From positions 40,171 through 104,170 of the forward strand of contig JAUIIJ010000011.1 in assembly GCA_030431825.1 (NCBI GenBank): a stretch of 64,000 bases of DNA, in the 5' to 3' direction. This DNA is from Alphaproteobacteria bacterium. GTDB taxonomy: Bacteria > Pseudomonadota > Alphaproteobacteria > Rhodobacterales > Rhodobacteraceae. The position numbers were made by a program, and so were the translations under genes. The first letter of the stretch is position 1. Every line of letters begins with the position of its first letter. The notes under the pieces were generated by a model, which was given only the letters and a program-made list of their open reading frames with translations, did not search any database and was not told the DNA's origin. This document shows positions 16,474-25,460 of the stretch, piece by piece.

Positions 16474-17352
16474 ATGGCGGAAATACGCGATCTGAAGCTG
16501 CTGGTTTCACTGGCCCGACACAAACATTTTTCCCATGCTGCGGAAGAAAGCGGAATATCCCAGCCCGCATTTTCGGCCCGTATCCGCAAGATGGAAGACG
16601 AATTCGCCATCCCTCTCGTGCGTCGGGGCAACAAGTTTCTCGGTTTTACCCGCGAAGGCGAAGTCGTTCTGAAATGGGCGCGTCGCCTGCTGAACGATGC
16701 GGAAGGCATGCGACAGGAAATCGACGTCCTGCGCAACACGCTGCGCGGCAAGCTGGTGGTCGGCACCGTCCCGACGGCCCTGCCCTTTGCCGCCATCGTC
16801 TCGGCACATCTGCGCAAGGCGCATCCCGAACTGTCTCTGGAACTGCAATCGCTGTCCTCGCGCCAGATCGAGTTGCGACTCAATGATTACACGCTGGACG
16901 CCGGCCTTACCTATGTGCAAGAGGCCGACCCCGAATATACCGAGACCCTCTACAACGAGAGTTACGTACTCATCGCCCCGGCGCATATGGCACCCCGTTC
17001 CGCGGGCCAGGCCCGCTGGAGCGAGGCGGCGGCGTTGCCCCTGTGCCTGCTCACGCCGGACATGCGAAACCGGAAGTTCGTCGACGAGATATTTCAGCGG
17101 ATCGGCGCGACGCCGAACATCGTCATGGAAGCCAACGGCTTCACCGCGTTGCTGGCGCAGGTCGTGAGCGGCAATGCGGCAACGATCGCCCCGAAGGGCG
17201 TTGCCGAAACCTATTTCTCGGCCCGCACGGCCACGCGCCTGGATCTCGTCGAACCGTTCCGCACACAGGCGATCGGCCTGTCCATTCGTGACCAGCAACC
17301 GGACACGCCGATCATCCGGGCGTTTCGGCGTGCCGTGCAGAATTCATTATAA
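16474..17352 (+). CDS. LysR-family transcriptional regulator, probable formate dehydrogenase regulator
   Basis: A 292-residue LysR-type regulator. The helix-turn-helix is at residues 5-65 (LVSLARHKHFSHAAEESGISQPAFSARIRKMEDEF) and the co-inducer domain follows (KLVVGTVPTALPFAAIV). I start at MAEIRDLK (16474) because residues upstream do not fit the family. It sits directly before, and in the same orientation as, the formate dehydrogenase genes; many fds operons are preceded by such a LysR gene, so control of that operon is likely. The function is inferred from the neighbourhood. Confidence 0.9.
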   Translation: MAEIRDLKLLVSLARHKHFSHAAEESGISQPAFSARIRKMEDEFAIPLVRRGNKFLGFTREGEVVLKWARRLLNDAEGMRQEIDVLRNTLRGKLVVGTVPTALPFAAIVSAHLRKAHPELSLELQSLSSRQIELRLNDYTLDAGLTYVQEADPEYTETLYNESYVLIAPAHMAPRSAGQARWSEAAALPLCLLTPDMRNRKFVDEIFQRIGATPNIVMEANGFTALLAQVVSGNAATIAPKGVAETYFSARTATRLDLVEPFRTQAIGLSIRDQQPDTPIIRAFRRAVQNSL

Positions 17353-17374
17353 CCAAAACAAATGGTGCATTCTA

Positions 17375-17399
17375 AAATCGCGATTTGACCAAATATTGG
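17375..17399. promoter_or_regulatory. Palindromic elements in the formate dehydrogenase promoter region
   Basis: The 85-bp gap between the LysR gene and the formate dehydrogenase operon is AT-rich against its surroundings. It contains a perfect 12-bp palindrome, AAATCGCGATTT (17375-17386), immediately followed by CCAA-N3-TTGG (17389-17399). Such dyads are the usual targets of LysR proteins (T-N11-A type boxes). No convincing -35/-10 pair can be assigned by eye. Confidence 0.4.
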
Positions 17400-17437
17400 C
17401 TCCTTGGGATACCAAAGCCCAAATCAGGGAGTCGCGA

Positions 17438-19129
17438 ATGACGATCATGAATACCAAGCCGGGAGTCTGGAAATCCGGCAAAGGCAAGGGCCGCCGAACC
17501 CCTAAGGGGCGTCAATATGAAGATGGCGCGCTTGCAGATGTGCGGCGTCTGCTGGGGCAGGCTCCGGTGCGGCGCGACCTGCTGATCGAATATCTGCACC
17601 TGATACAGGACGAGTTCGGCCACCTTTCCGCCGCTCATTTGCGGGCGCTGGCCGAGGTGATGCGCCTGTCTCAGGCCGAGATCTACGAGGTTGCCACGTT
17701 CTATGCCCATTTCGACGTGGTCAAGGAGGGCGAGGCGCCGCCACCAGACCTGACAATCCGGGTCTGCGACAGCCTGTCCTGCGAACTTGCCGGGGCGCAG
17801 CAGCTGCGCGCCGCGCTGGAAAGCGGGCTCGACCCCGCGCGCGTCCGGGTTTTGCGTGCGCCCTGCATGGGCCGTTGCGATACCGCGCCGGTTCTTGAGA
17901 TCGGGCACAACCACATCGATCATGCGACACCCGAAAAGGTGATGGCCGCCATCGAAGCGGACGACACGCACGCGCATCTTCCCGATTACGAGACATTCGA
18001 CGCCTATCGTGACGCCGGCGGCTATGATGCGCTGCGCGCGTTGCGCAAAGGCGGCACGACACCGGACGAGGTGCAGGACAAGCTGCTGGCCTCGGGCCTG
18101 CGCGGTCTGGGCGGGGCGGGTTTCCCCTCGGGCCGGAAATGGTCATTCGTGCGCGCCGAACCCGGACCGCGCTATCTGGCGGTGAATGGTGATGAAGGCG
18201 AGCCCGGAACATTCAAGGATCGCTATTATCTGGAACGGACACCGCATCTTTTTCTGGAAGGGATGCTGATCGCAGCCTGGGCGGTCGAGGCCGAAACCTG
18301 CTTTATCTACATGCGCGATGAATACCCCGCGGTTCTGGAAATTCTGCGCCGTGAAATCGCCGCGCTGGAGCGTGCCGGGCTGGTCGCCGCGGGCCATATC
18401 GAACTGCGGCGCGGGGCCGGTGCCTATATCTGCGGCGAAGAAAGCGCGATGATCGAGAGCATCGAGGGCAAGCGCGGCATGCCCCGTCACCGTCCGCCCT
18501 ATGTGGCGCAGGTCGGGATTTTCGATCGCCCGACCCTCGTGCACAATATCGAAACGCTCTATTGGGTCACGCGGGTCTGCCGCGATGGTCCCGAAGTGCT
18601 GAGCGGAACCGAGCGGAACGGCCGAAAGGGTCTGCGCAGCTATTCGGTATCGGGCCGCGTGCGCAATCCCGGCGTGCATCTGCTGCCTGCGGGATCGACG
18701 ATCACAGACATCATCGAGGCCTGCGGCGGCATGCTCGAAGGCCATGAATTCAAGGCCTATCAGCCGGGCGGGCCATCCGCGGGATTGCTACCGGCACATA
18801 TGAACGACATCCCGATGGATTTCGACACGCTGCAACCTCATGGCAGCTTTATCGGCTCTGCCGCGATCGTGATCCTGTCCGATCAGGACCGGGCACGGGA
18901 TGCCGCGCTGAACATGCTGCGCTTCTTTGAAGACGAAAGCTGCGGACAATGCACGCCCTGCCGTGTCGGCTGTGAAAAGGCCGTCAAACTGATGCAGGCC
19001 GACAGCTGGGACCAACCGCTGCTCGAGGATCTGTGCAAGGTGATGGTCGATGCCAGCATCTGTGGTCTTGGACAGGCGGCGCCCAATCCCATCCTGCTCA
19101 CGATGAAACATTTTGCGGACGAGGTATGA
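17438..19129 (+). CDS. NAD-dependent formate dehydrogenase diaphorase subunit, NuoE-NuoF type fusion
   Basis: A 563-residue fusion of FdsG (NuoE-like) and FdsB (NuoF-like) functions, which pass electrons from the catalytic subunit to NAD+. An N-terminal helical domain (about 30-98) is followed by a thioredoxin-like [2Fe-2S] domain with C110, C115, C143 and C147. The FMN/NADH module follows (GLRGLGGAGFPSGRKW from 220, VNGDEGEPGTFKDR from 249), then the [4Fe-4S] site C502-x2-C505-x2-C508 with C542. An AGGGAG lies 7 bp before the ATG. Only one thioredoxin-like domain is present, so this is shorter than separate FdsG plus FdsB. Confidence 0.92.
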   Translation: MTIMNTKPGVWKSGKGKGRRTPKGRQYEDGALADVRRLLGQAPVRRDLLIEYLHLIQDEFGHLSAAHLRALAEVMRLSQAEIYEVATFYAHFDVVKEGEAPPPDLTIRVCDSLSCELAGAQQLRAALESGLDPARVRVLRAPCMGRCDTAPVLEIGHNHIDHATPEKVMAAIEADDTHAHLPDYETFDAYRDAGGYDALRALRKGGTTPDEVQDKLLASGLRGLGGAGFPSGRKWSFVRAEPGPRYLAVNGDEGEPGTFKDRYYLERTPHLFLEGMLIAAWAVEAETCFIYMRDEYPAVLEILRREIAALERAGLVAAGHIELRRGAGAYICGEESAMIESIEGKRGMPRHRPPYVAQVGIFDRPTLVHNIETLYWVTRVCRDGPEVLSGTERNGRKGLRSYSVSGRVRNPGVHLLPAGSTITDIIEACGGMLEGHEFKAYQPGGPSAGLLPAHMNDIPMDFDTLQPHGSFIGSAAIVILSDQDRARDAALNMLRFFEDESCGQCTPCRVGCEKAVKLMQADSWDQPLLEDLCKVMVDASICGLGQAAPNPILLTMKHFADEV

Positions 19130-19131
19130 TC

Positions 19132-21900
19132 ATGGCCGAGACAATCACGTTTACGCTGGATGGCGAAGAGGTCAGCGCCGAACCGGGCATGAGCATCTGG
19201 GACGTTGCCAACGGCCGGGGCCTGAAAATTCCGCATCTCTGCCACAAACCGGCCCCCGGCTATCGTCCCGACGGCAACTGTCGTGCCTGCATGGTCGAGA
19301 TCGAAGGCGAACGTGTTCTCGCCGCTTCGTGTATCCGCGAACCTTCCGAGGGCATGGTCGTCACCACCAGCAGCGCACGTGCGACGTCGGCCCGCAAGAT
19401 GGTGATGGAGATGCTGGTCACCGACCAGCCCGCGCAGGCCGAGGCCCATGACCGAGCCAGCCACCTCTGGGAGATGGCGGCGGCGCAGGGTGTCGAGACG
19501 AGCCGATTCCCCAGGCTTGAAGAAAGCCGCGTGCCGCTGCTCGACAACAGCCATGTCGCGATGAACGTCAACCTGGACGCCTGTATCCAGTGTGGTTTGT
19601 GTGTCAGGGCCTGCCGCGAGGTTCAGGTCAATGACGTGATCGGAATGGCGGGTCGCGGGCATGACGCCTATCCGGTTTTTGATTTTGGCGACCCGATGGG
19701 AGAATCGACCTGCGTCGCCTGTGGCGAATGCGTACAGGCCTGCCCGACCGGCGCGTTGATGCCGGCGGCGGTTCTGGACATTCACGGCCACGGCAGCAGC
19801 GCCGAGATCGACCGGGCAGTCGAAAGCGTCTGCCCGTTCTGCGGCGTCGGATGCCAGCTGTCCTTCAAGGTGCGCGACGACAGGATCGCATGGGTGGACG
19901 GGGTCGACGGCCCGGCCAACGAGAATCGCCTCTGTGTCAAGGGCCGGTTCGGATTCGACTATATCCACCATCCGCATCGGCTGACCAAGCCGTTGATCCG
20001 GCGCGAGGATGCACCTGCCAAGGGCCTGAATGTGGACCCGGCAAACCCGCTGACCCATTTCCGCGAGGCAACCTGGGAAGAGGCGCTGGATTTTGCGGCA
20101 AACGGGCTCAAGGGGCGCGGCACCGAAATCGCGGGCTTTGGCAGCGCCAAATGCTCCAACGAGGAAGCCTATCTGTTTCAAAAGCTGATCCGGCAGGGTT
20201 TCGGACACAACAATGTCGACCATTGCACCCGTCTCTGCCACGCCAGTTCGGTTGCGGCACTGCTGGAGAACGTCGGTTCGGGGGCCGTCACCGCAACGTT
20301 CAACGAAATCGAGAATGCCGATGCCGCGATCGTCATCGGATGCAACCCGCTGGAAAACCACCCGGTTGCCGCGACCTATTTCAAACAGTTCGCCAAGCGT
20401 GGCGGCAAGCTCATCGTGATGGATCCGCGCGGTGTCGGACTCAAGCGGTTTGCGTCTCACATGCTGCAATTCCGGCCCGGAACCGATGTTGCCATGTTGA
20501 ACGCGATCATGAACGTGATCGTGCAGGAACGCCTCTATGACGAGCAGTACATCGCCGGGTTCACCGAGAACTGGGACGCGATGAAAGACCATCTTGCCGA
20601 CTTTACACCCGAAAAGATGGCGCCGCTCTGCGGAATTGAACCCGATGTGATACGGGATGTCGCGCGCACCTTTGCCGGGGCGAGATCCGCGATGATCTTC
20701 TGGGGCATGGGCGTATCCCAGCACATCCACGGCACCGACAATTCCCGTTGTCTGATTTCGCTGGCCCTGATGACCGGCCATGTCGGCCGCCCCGGAGCCG
20801 GACTGCATCCGCTGCGCGGCCAGAACAACGTTCAGGGCGCCAGCGACGCCGGTTTGATCCCGATGTTCCTGCCCGATTACCAATCGGTCGAGAATGACGG
20901 GGTGCGCTCGGCGTTCACCGAGGTCTGGGGCTCCGGGGATTTTTCCAACAAGAAGGGTCTGACCGTCGTCGAAATCATGGATGCGATCCATGCGGATGAG
21001 ATCAGGGGCATGTATATCCTGGGCGAGAACCCGGCCATGTCCGACCCCGATGCGGAACATGCGCGCGCCGCGCTGGCCAAGCTCGATCATCTGGTGGTGC
21101 AGGATATCTTCCTGACCGAGACGGCGAACTATGCCGATGTGATCCTGCCCTCTTCGGCCTGGCCGGAAAAGACCGGCACCGTGACCAACACCAATCGGCA
21201 GGTTCAGATGGGTCGCCCCGCCGTACCGCCGCCCGGACTGGCGAAAGAGGACTGGTGGATCACCGTGCAACTGGCGCAACGTCTGGGGCTGAACTGGTCC
21301 TATACCCACCCGCGCGAGGTCTTTGCAGAGATGTCGCTCAACATGCCGAGCCTTGACAACATCACGTGGGAGCGGCTGGAAAAGACTGCGGTTACCTATC
21401 CGAGCCTGACGCCGGACGATCCCGGGCAGCCGATCGTCTTTGCCGACGGTTTCCCGCGCGCCGACGGACGGGCCCGGTTCACCCCCGCCAGCGTGATCGC
21501 GCCGGCAGAAACCCCGGATACGGATTATCCGATGATCCTGACCACCGGACGGCAGCTGGAGCATTGGCACACAGGCTCGATGACACGGCGCGCCAGCGTA
21601 CTGGATTGGGCGGAACCCGAGGCCAATGCCTCGCTTCATCCGCAAACCCTGCGCAAGCTGGGCGTGGAACCGGGCGGCATGATCAGCCTTGAGACCCGTC
21701 GTGGCCGCATCGAGATCATGGCACGGGCCGACCGCGCGGTTGCCACGGATATGGTGTTCCTGCCATTTGCCTATGTCGAGGCCGCCGCCAACATCCTGAC
21801 CAACCCGCAACTCGACCCCTACGGCAAGATTCCCGAATTCAAGTTCTCGGCCTGCCGCGTCACCGCGATACCCGCATCCCACAGCACGGCGGCGGAATAA
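19132..21900 (+). CDS. Formate dehydrogenase catalytic (alpha) subunit, Mo/W-bis-MGD enzyme
   Basis: A 922-residue cytoplasmic FdsA/FdhF-type subunit oxidising formate to CO2. Domain order: a [2Fe-2S] ferredoxin domain (C37, C49, C52, C67); two [4Fe-4S] clusters (CIQCGLCVRAC and CVACGECVQAC); a further [4Fe-4S] site (CPFCGVGC); then the molybdopterin oxidoreductase core. The active-site residue is cysteine 365 in NVDHCTRLCHASS, so it is not a selenoprotein. The ATG at 19132 has GAGG 7 bp upstream; an ATG at 19126 overlapping the previous stop is possible. The usual fdsC/fdhD and fdsD accessory genes do not follow. Confidence 0.95.
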   Translation: MAETITFTLDGEEVSAEPGMSIWDVANGRGLKIPHLCHKPAPGYRPDGNCRACMVEIEGERVLAASCIREPSEGMVVTTSSARATSARKMVMEMLVTDQPAQAEAHDRASHLWEMAAAQGVETSRFPRLEESRVPLLDNSHVAMNVNLDACIQCGLCVRACREVQVNDVIGMAGRGHDAYPVFDFGDPMGESTCVACGECVQACPTGALMPAAVLDIHGHGSSAEIDRAVESVCPFCGVGCQLSFKVRDDRIAWVDGVDGPANENRLCVKGRFGFDYIHHPHRLTKPLIRREDAPAKGLNVDPANPLTHFREATWEEALDFAANGLKGRGTEIAGFGSAKCSNEEAYLFQKLIRQGFGHNNVDHCTRLCHASSVAALLENVGSGAVTATFNEIENADAAIVIGCNPLENHPVAATYFKQFAKRGGKLIVMDPRGVGLKRFASHMLQFRPGTDVAMLNAIMNVIVQERLYDEQYIAGFTENWDAMKDHLADFTPEKMAPLCGIEPDVIRDVARTFAGARSAMIFWGMGVSQHIHGTDNSRCLISLALMTGHVGRPGAGLHPLRGQNNVQGASDAGLIPMFLPDYQSVENDGVRSAFTEVWGSGDFSNKKGLTVVEIMDAIHADEIRGMYILGENPAMSDPDAEHARAALAKLDHLVVQDIFLTETANYADVILPSSAWPEKTGTVTNTNRQVQMGRPAVPPPGLAKEDWWITVQLAQRLGLNWSYTHPREVFAEMSLNMPSLDNITWERLEKTAVTYPSLTPDDPGQPIVFADGFPRADGRARFTPASVIAPAETPDTDYPMILTTGRQLEHWHTGSMTRRASVLDWAEPEANASLHPQTLRKLGVEPGGMISLETRRGRIEIMARADRAVATDMVFLPFAYVEAAANILTNPQLDPYGKIPEFKFSACRVTAIPASHSTAAE

Positions 21901-21908
21901 CAACGCAC

Positions 21909-21955
21909 CCCCGGAGCCGCGCCATCACGCGGCCCGGGCCCGAGGGCTTCCGGGG
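21909..21955 (+). terminator. Hairpin just downstream of the formate dehydrogenase operon
   Basis: CCCCGGAGCC (21909-21918) can pair with GGCTTCCGGGG (21945-21955) with a single bulged T. An alternative inner hairpin GCCGCG-ccatca-CGCGGC lies at 21916-21933. The two are mutually exclusive. There is no T-run, so it may stabilise or attenuate the transcript rather than end it. Confidence 0.35.
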
Positions 21956-22010
21956 CGGCGTGGGTGTGGTCAAGCGCATCTCGACAGGTACGACCTCATC
22001 AGTTTGCACA

Positions 22011-22050
22011 TCAATGGCGGCGCCTTGAACAGCGCCGCCATTGACGTTTC
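22011..22050 (+). terminator. Strong intrinsic terminator-like hairpin
   Basis: A perfect 13-bp inverted repeat (TCAATGGCGGCGC at 22011-22023 and its complement at 22032-22044) with an 8-base loop, followed by a modest T-rich stretch (CGTTTCATAATT). It lies 110 bp after the formate dehydrogenase gene and 230 bp before the TRAP transporter, so it most likely isolates the two operons. Confidence 0.6.
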
Positions 22051-22273
22051 ATAATTCGTCCAAGGCAACGCGCGCACAGTATCCATATACTGCTGACTCT
22101 CTTGCAAGTTTCGCGATCAGAAACAATCGTGGTCTCGCCGGGCGGTTTACCCATCACCAGAGCCGCGAAAGGACATGATCAAGCATTTGACTGAATTGTG
22201 TAGTGGCCTCGTTATTGCCGATTGCGGCCAAAACATCCTACAAGCGAATTATCAATAAACAGGGAGAGAGTAT
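22051..22273 (+). promoter_or_regulatory. Upstream region of the TRAP transporter operon
   Basis: No gene is visible here. The sequence becomes AT-richer toward 22200-22262 and ends in a very good ribosome-binding site (AGGGAGAG at 22261-22268) for dctP. I expect the operon promoter here but cannot assign -35/-10 elements with confidence. Confidence 0.4.
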
Positions 22274-23320
22274 ATGATCAGTCGGAGAAATCTGCTGAAC
22301 GTCGTGGGCGCGGCGGCGGTGGCTGCGATGGCGACCGGTATGACCGCGACATCGGCTGCCGCACAAGAGGTCACGCTGAAGTTGCACCAGTTCCTGCCGG
22401 CGCAGGCCAATGTGCCCAAGCTGATTCTGGATGTCTGGGCCGACAAGATCGAAGCCGACTCGGACGGGCGCATCAAGATCGACCGCTACCCGTCGATGCA
22501 ATTGGGTGGCCGCCCGCCCGAACTGATGGACCAGGCGGTCGATGGGGTTGCCGATATCGTCTGGACCGTTGTCGGTTATACGCCGGGCCGCTTCCCCGGC
22601 ACCGAGGTCTTTGAGCTGCCGTTCATGATGACCGATGCGCGCGCCGCAAGCCGCGCCTATTGGGAGATGTTCGAAAAGTACTGGAAAGACACCGATTTCA
22701 AGGACGTGCATATTCTCGGTGCCTGGGTTCACGGCCCTGGAATGTTCCACACCAAGGAGCCGATCACCACGCCCGAAGACCTGCGCGGCATGAAAATCCG
22801 TGGCGGCTCGCGGTCGGTCAATTCGCTGTTGTCGGAACTGGGTGCAACACCGGTCGGCATGCCCGTCCCGGCAATTCCCGAGGGCCTGTCCAAGGGTGTG
22901 ATCGACGGCACCACGATTCCCTGGGAGGTGACGCCGGCGCTCAAGGTGCCCGAACTGGTCAAGAACCACACCGAATTCACCGGTAATGCGCTCTATGTGC
23001 TGCCCTTCGTGCTCGCCATGAACAAGGACAAATACGAGAGCCTCCCGGATGATCTGAAAAAGGTGATCGACGACAATTCCGGCCTGGAATTTTCTGTCTT
23101 TGCCGGCGGCACCCAGGCCGACGCGGATGGCCCTGCCCGCCAGATCGCTGTCGATATGGGCAACAATATCATCACCCTGGATGCCGAACAGACCGCTGTC
23201 TGGAAAGAAGCCAGTCAACCGATCTACGATCAATGGGTCGCCGACATGGACAGCAAGGGAATCGACGGTCAGGCGCTGATCGATGAAGCCCGCTCGCTGA
23301 TCGACCAGTACACCGAATAA
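22274..23320 (+). CDS. TRAP transporter substrate-binding protein (DctP type)
   Basis: A 348-residue periplasmic binding protein that delivers a substrate, usually a carboxylate, to a DctQM permease. It has a Tat-like signal (SRRNLLNVVGAAAVAAMATG, cleavage near AAA-QE at about 32). The DctP fold shows through LHQFLPAQANVPKLILDVWADKIE, YPSMQLGGRPPELMDQAVDG and LRGMKIRGGSRSVNSLL, where the arginine after KI is the usual carboxylate anchor. The ligand is unknown. It is the first gene of a complete three-gene TRAP operon and is separated from dctQ by a 79-bp gap with a hairpin. Confidence 0.94.
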   Translation: MISRRNLLNVVGAAAVAAMATGMTATSAAAQEVTLKLHQFLPAQANVPKLILDVWADKIEADSDGRIKIDRYPSMQLGGRPPELMDQAVDGVADIVWTVVGYTPGRFPGTEVFELPFMMTDARAASRAYWEMFEKYWKDTDFKDVHILGAWVHGPGMFHTKEPITTPEDLRGMKIRGGSRSVNSLLSELGATPVGMPVPAIPEGLSKGVIDGTTIPWEVTPALKVPELVKNHTEFTGNALYVLPFVLAMNKDKYESLPDDLKKVIDDNSGLEFSVFAGGTQADADGPARQIAVDMGNNIITLDAEQTAVWKEASQPIYDQWVADMDSKGIDGQALIDEARSLIDQYTE

Positions 23321-23339
23321 ACCGTCAACAAGTGGACAC

Positions 23340-23370
23340 GGGGGCGCCGCGCGGAATATGCCGCGCCCCC
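23340..23370 (+). terminator. Intergenic hairpin between dctP and dctQ
   Basis: GGGGG (23340-23344) plus CGCGG (23350-23354) pair with CCGCG plus CCCCC (23361-23370) around an AATATG loop, with a left-side bulge. No T-run follows. Hairpins at this place commonly protect or attenuate the mRNA so that the binding protein is made in excess over the permease. Confidence 0.5.
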
Positions 23371-23399
23371 GATTGCGCCACGACGGACAGGGTAGAATT

Positions 23400-23984
23400 A
23401 TGCACAAGTTCATGATGGGCCTGGCCCGTTTCATGGCGGTTCTGGGCGGTATTGCCCTGAGCTTCCTCATCCTGCTGACCTGTGTGTCGATCGCCGGGCG
23501 GTTGCTGAATGGCCTGTTTCACAGCGACCTCATGCAGAGCCTGTTACCGAGCTTTTCGAACTGGATGATCAAGATCGGTGTCGGCCCGGTAAACGGCGAT
23601 TTCGAACTGGTCGAGGCTGGCGTTGCCTTTGCGATATTCGCGTTCATTCCGCTATGCCAGATCACCGCAGGGCACGCATCGGTCGACATCTTCACCAACA
23701 AACTGTCCGCCGGGATGAACCGGTTTCTGCGCATGGTGACAGAAACGGTCTTTGCCGCCGTGCTGATCCTGATCGCGGTCAAGCTCTATGACGGCATGGC
23801 CAGCAAGATGCGCTATGGAGAGACCAGCTTTCTGTTGCAATTTCCAGTCTGGTGGGCTTATGCGGCCAGCCTTTTCGGTGCCGTGGTCGCTGCGATTGTC
23901 GGCCTGTATGTCGCCGCGGTCCGGATTTACGAATTTTCGAGCGGTCGGATCGTGATGACCGATGGCACGGAGGCCGACGCATGA
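23400..23984 (+). CDS. TRAP transporter small permease subunit (DctQ type)
   Basis: A 194-residue membrane protein with four hydrophobic segments (about 8-32, 70-90, 108-128 and 145-168) and the DctQ-like segments FAIFAFIPLCQITAGHASVDIFTNKLS and WWAYAASLFGA. It forms the membrane complex with the large permease encoded next. I start at MHKFMMGLARF (23400), preceded by AGGG; earlier in-frame codons overlap the hairpin. The stop overlaps dctM by 4 bp (ATGA). Confidence 0.92.
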   Translation: MHKFMMGLARFMAVLGGIALSFLILLTCVSIAGRLLNGLFHSDLMQSLLPSFSNWMIKIGVGPVNGDFELVEAGVAFAIFAFIPLCQITAGHASVDIFTNKLSAGMNRFLRMVTETVFAAVLILIAVKLYDGMASKMRYGETSFLLQFPVWWAYAASLFGAVVAAIVGLYVAAVRIYEFSSGRIVMTDGTEADA

Positions 23985-25297
23985 GCGCGCTTGAAGTCGG
24001 CATTGCATCCTTTCCCGCACTCATGGTCCTGATCTTTCTGCGCGTGCCGATCGGCCTTGCCATGTTCATTGTGGGCCTGGTCGGCCTGGTGATCGTGACG
24101 GACGGCACCAATGTGGCCTTCTCGCGGCTCAAGAACGAAACCTACACGACCTTCTCGAGCTATTCGCTGAGCATCGTCCCGATGTTCCTGCTCATGGGGC
24201 ATTTCGCAACGCTGGGCGGTATGTCCTCGGCTCTGTTCCGGGCTGCCGAAGGCTTTCTCGGCCACCGCCGGGGCGGTGTGGCGATGGCGGCAATCGGTGC
24301 CTGCGCGGGGTTTGGTGCCATCTGCGGAAGCTCCCTTGCAACCGCCGCCACCATGGGGCGCGTCGCCCTGCCCGAGCTGCGCCAATACGGCTATGCCGGC
24401 GGTTTCTCGACGGCCACGCTGGCCGCGGGTGGAACGCTGGGCATTCTGATCCCGCCATCCGTGGTATTGGTGATCTATGCCATTCTGACCGAACAGAATA
24501 TCGCCAAACTGTTCCTTGCAGCCTTCATTCCCGGCCTGCTAGCGGCGCTTGGCTATGTGATCGCGATCTCGATCTACGTGCGGCTTTATCCCGATTCTGC
24601 CGGAACACGCCCGCCGGTTCCCTATGCCGACCGCTTTACCGCGCTTTTCCGGGTCTGGCCCGTCCTGCTGGTGTTCGGCCTTGTGGTCGGCGGTATCTAT
24701 CTCGGCTGGTTCACTCCGACCGAAGGCGCTGCCGTCGGGGCGGCGGGCACCGGGCTGATCGCATTCCTGAACGGTGGACTGACCGTATCGACGCTGATCG
24801 AGAGCTTTCTGGTTACCGCGCGCTCGACCGCGATGGTGTTCTTCATCGTCCTCGGCGCAGGGTTCTACAACGGCTTTCTCGCACTGACGCAGGTCCCGCA
24901 GGAGTTGTCGAACTTCGTCGTAAGCCAAGGTCTGAGCCCCTGGGTCGTCCTGTCGCTGATTCTGGTGTTCTACCTGCTGTTCGGCTGTCTCATGGACAGC
25001 CTGTCGATGATCCTGCTGACCATTCCGATCTTCTTTCCGGTGATCAGTGTCCTCGACTTCGGAATGAGCGCGGAACATGTGGCGATCTGGTTCGGCATCC
25101 TCGTTCTGATCGTGGTCGAGGTCGGTCTGATCACGCCGCCGGTGGGCATGAATCTGTTTATCATCAACGCGATGGATCGCAAGACGCCAATGGTTGAGAC
25201 CTACAAGGCGGTGATGTTCTTTGTCGGTTCCGATCTCGTGCGCGTGGTGATCCTGGTGATGTTCCCGGCGATTACGCTCTTCCTGCTTCCGGGCTGA
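23981..25297 (+). CDS. TRAP transporter large permease subunit (DctM type)
   Basis: A 438-residue integral membrane protein of the DctM/ion-transporter superfamily that moves the substrate with Na+. About twelve hydrophobic segments are visible, with conserved motifs SIVPMFLLMGHFATLGG, GFGAICGSSLATAATMG, GGTLGILIPPSVVLVIYA and the C-terminal VEVGLITPPVGMNLFIINA. The start at 23981 overlaps dctQ; in-frame residues upstream lie inside dctQ and do not resemble the family. It completes the TRAP operon. Confidence 0.95.
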   Translation: MSALEVGIASFPALMVLIFLRVPIGLAMFIVGLVGLVIVTDGTNVAFSRLKNETYTTFSSYSLSIVPMFLLMGHFATLGGMSSALFRAAEGFLGHRRGGVAMAAIGACAGFGAICGSSLATAATMGRVALPELRQYGYAGGFSTATLAAGGTLGILIPPSVVLVIYAILTEQNIAKLFLAAFIPGLLAALGYVIAISIYVRLYPDSAGTRPPVPYADRFTALFRVWPVLLVFGLVVGGIYLGWFTPTEGAAVGAAGTGLIAFLNGGLTVSTLIESFLVTARSTAMVFFIVLGAGFYNGFLALTQVPQELSNFVVSQGLSPWVVLSLILVFYLLFGCLMDSLSMILLTIPIFFPVISVLDFGMSAEHVAIWFGILVLIVVEVGLITPPVGMNLFIINAMDRKTPMVETYKAVMFFVGSDLVRVVILVMFPAITLFLLPG

Positions 25298-25460
25298 GAC
25301 ACGTCCGTCTTTCACACCAGCCGTGGCCTTTGCCGTCACGGGGTCTGGAATCAAAGACTTTTGTCGATTTGGCGAGTCGTGATAACGTCGGAATCACGAG
25401 GGGCTTATTTTGCCTCGCAACCGGGGCATGTGCCCGAGGAACACGAGTATTGGAGTTGTT

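Noticed and set aside
18883..21903. A 1006-codon open frame on the minus strand across the formate dehydrogenase genes
   Set aside because: It lies entirely opposite clearly coding, motif-rich genes and has no recognisable domain; high GC creates such antisense frames.
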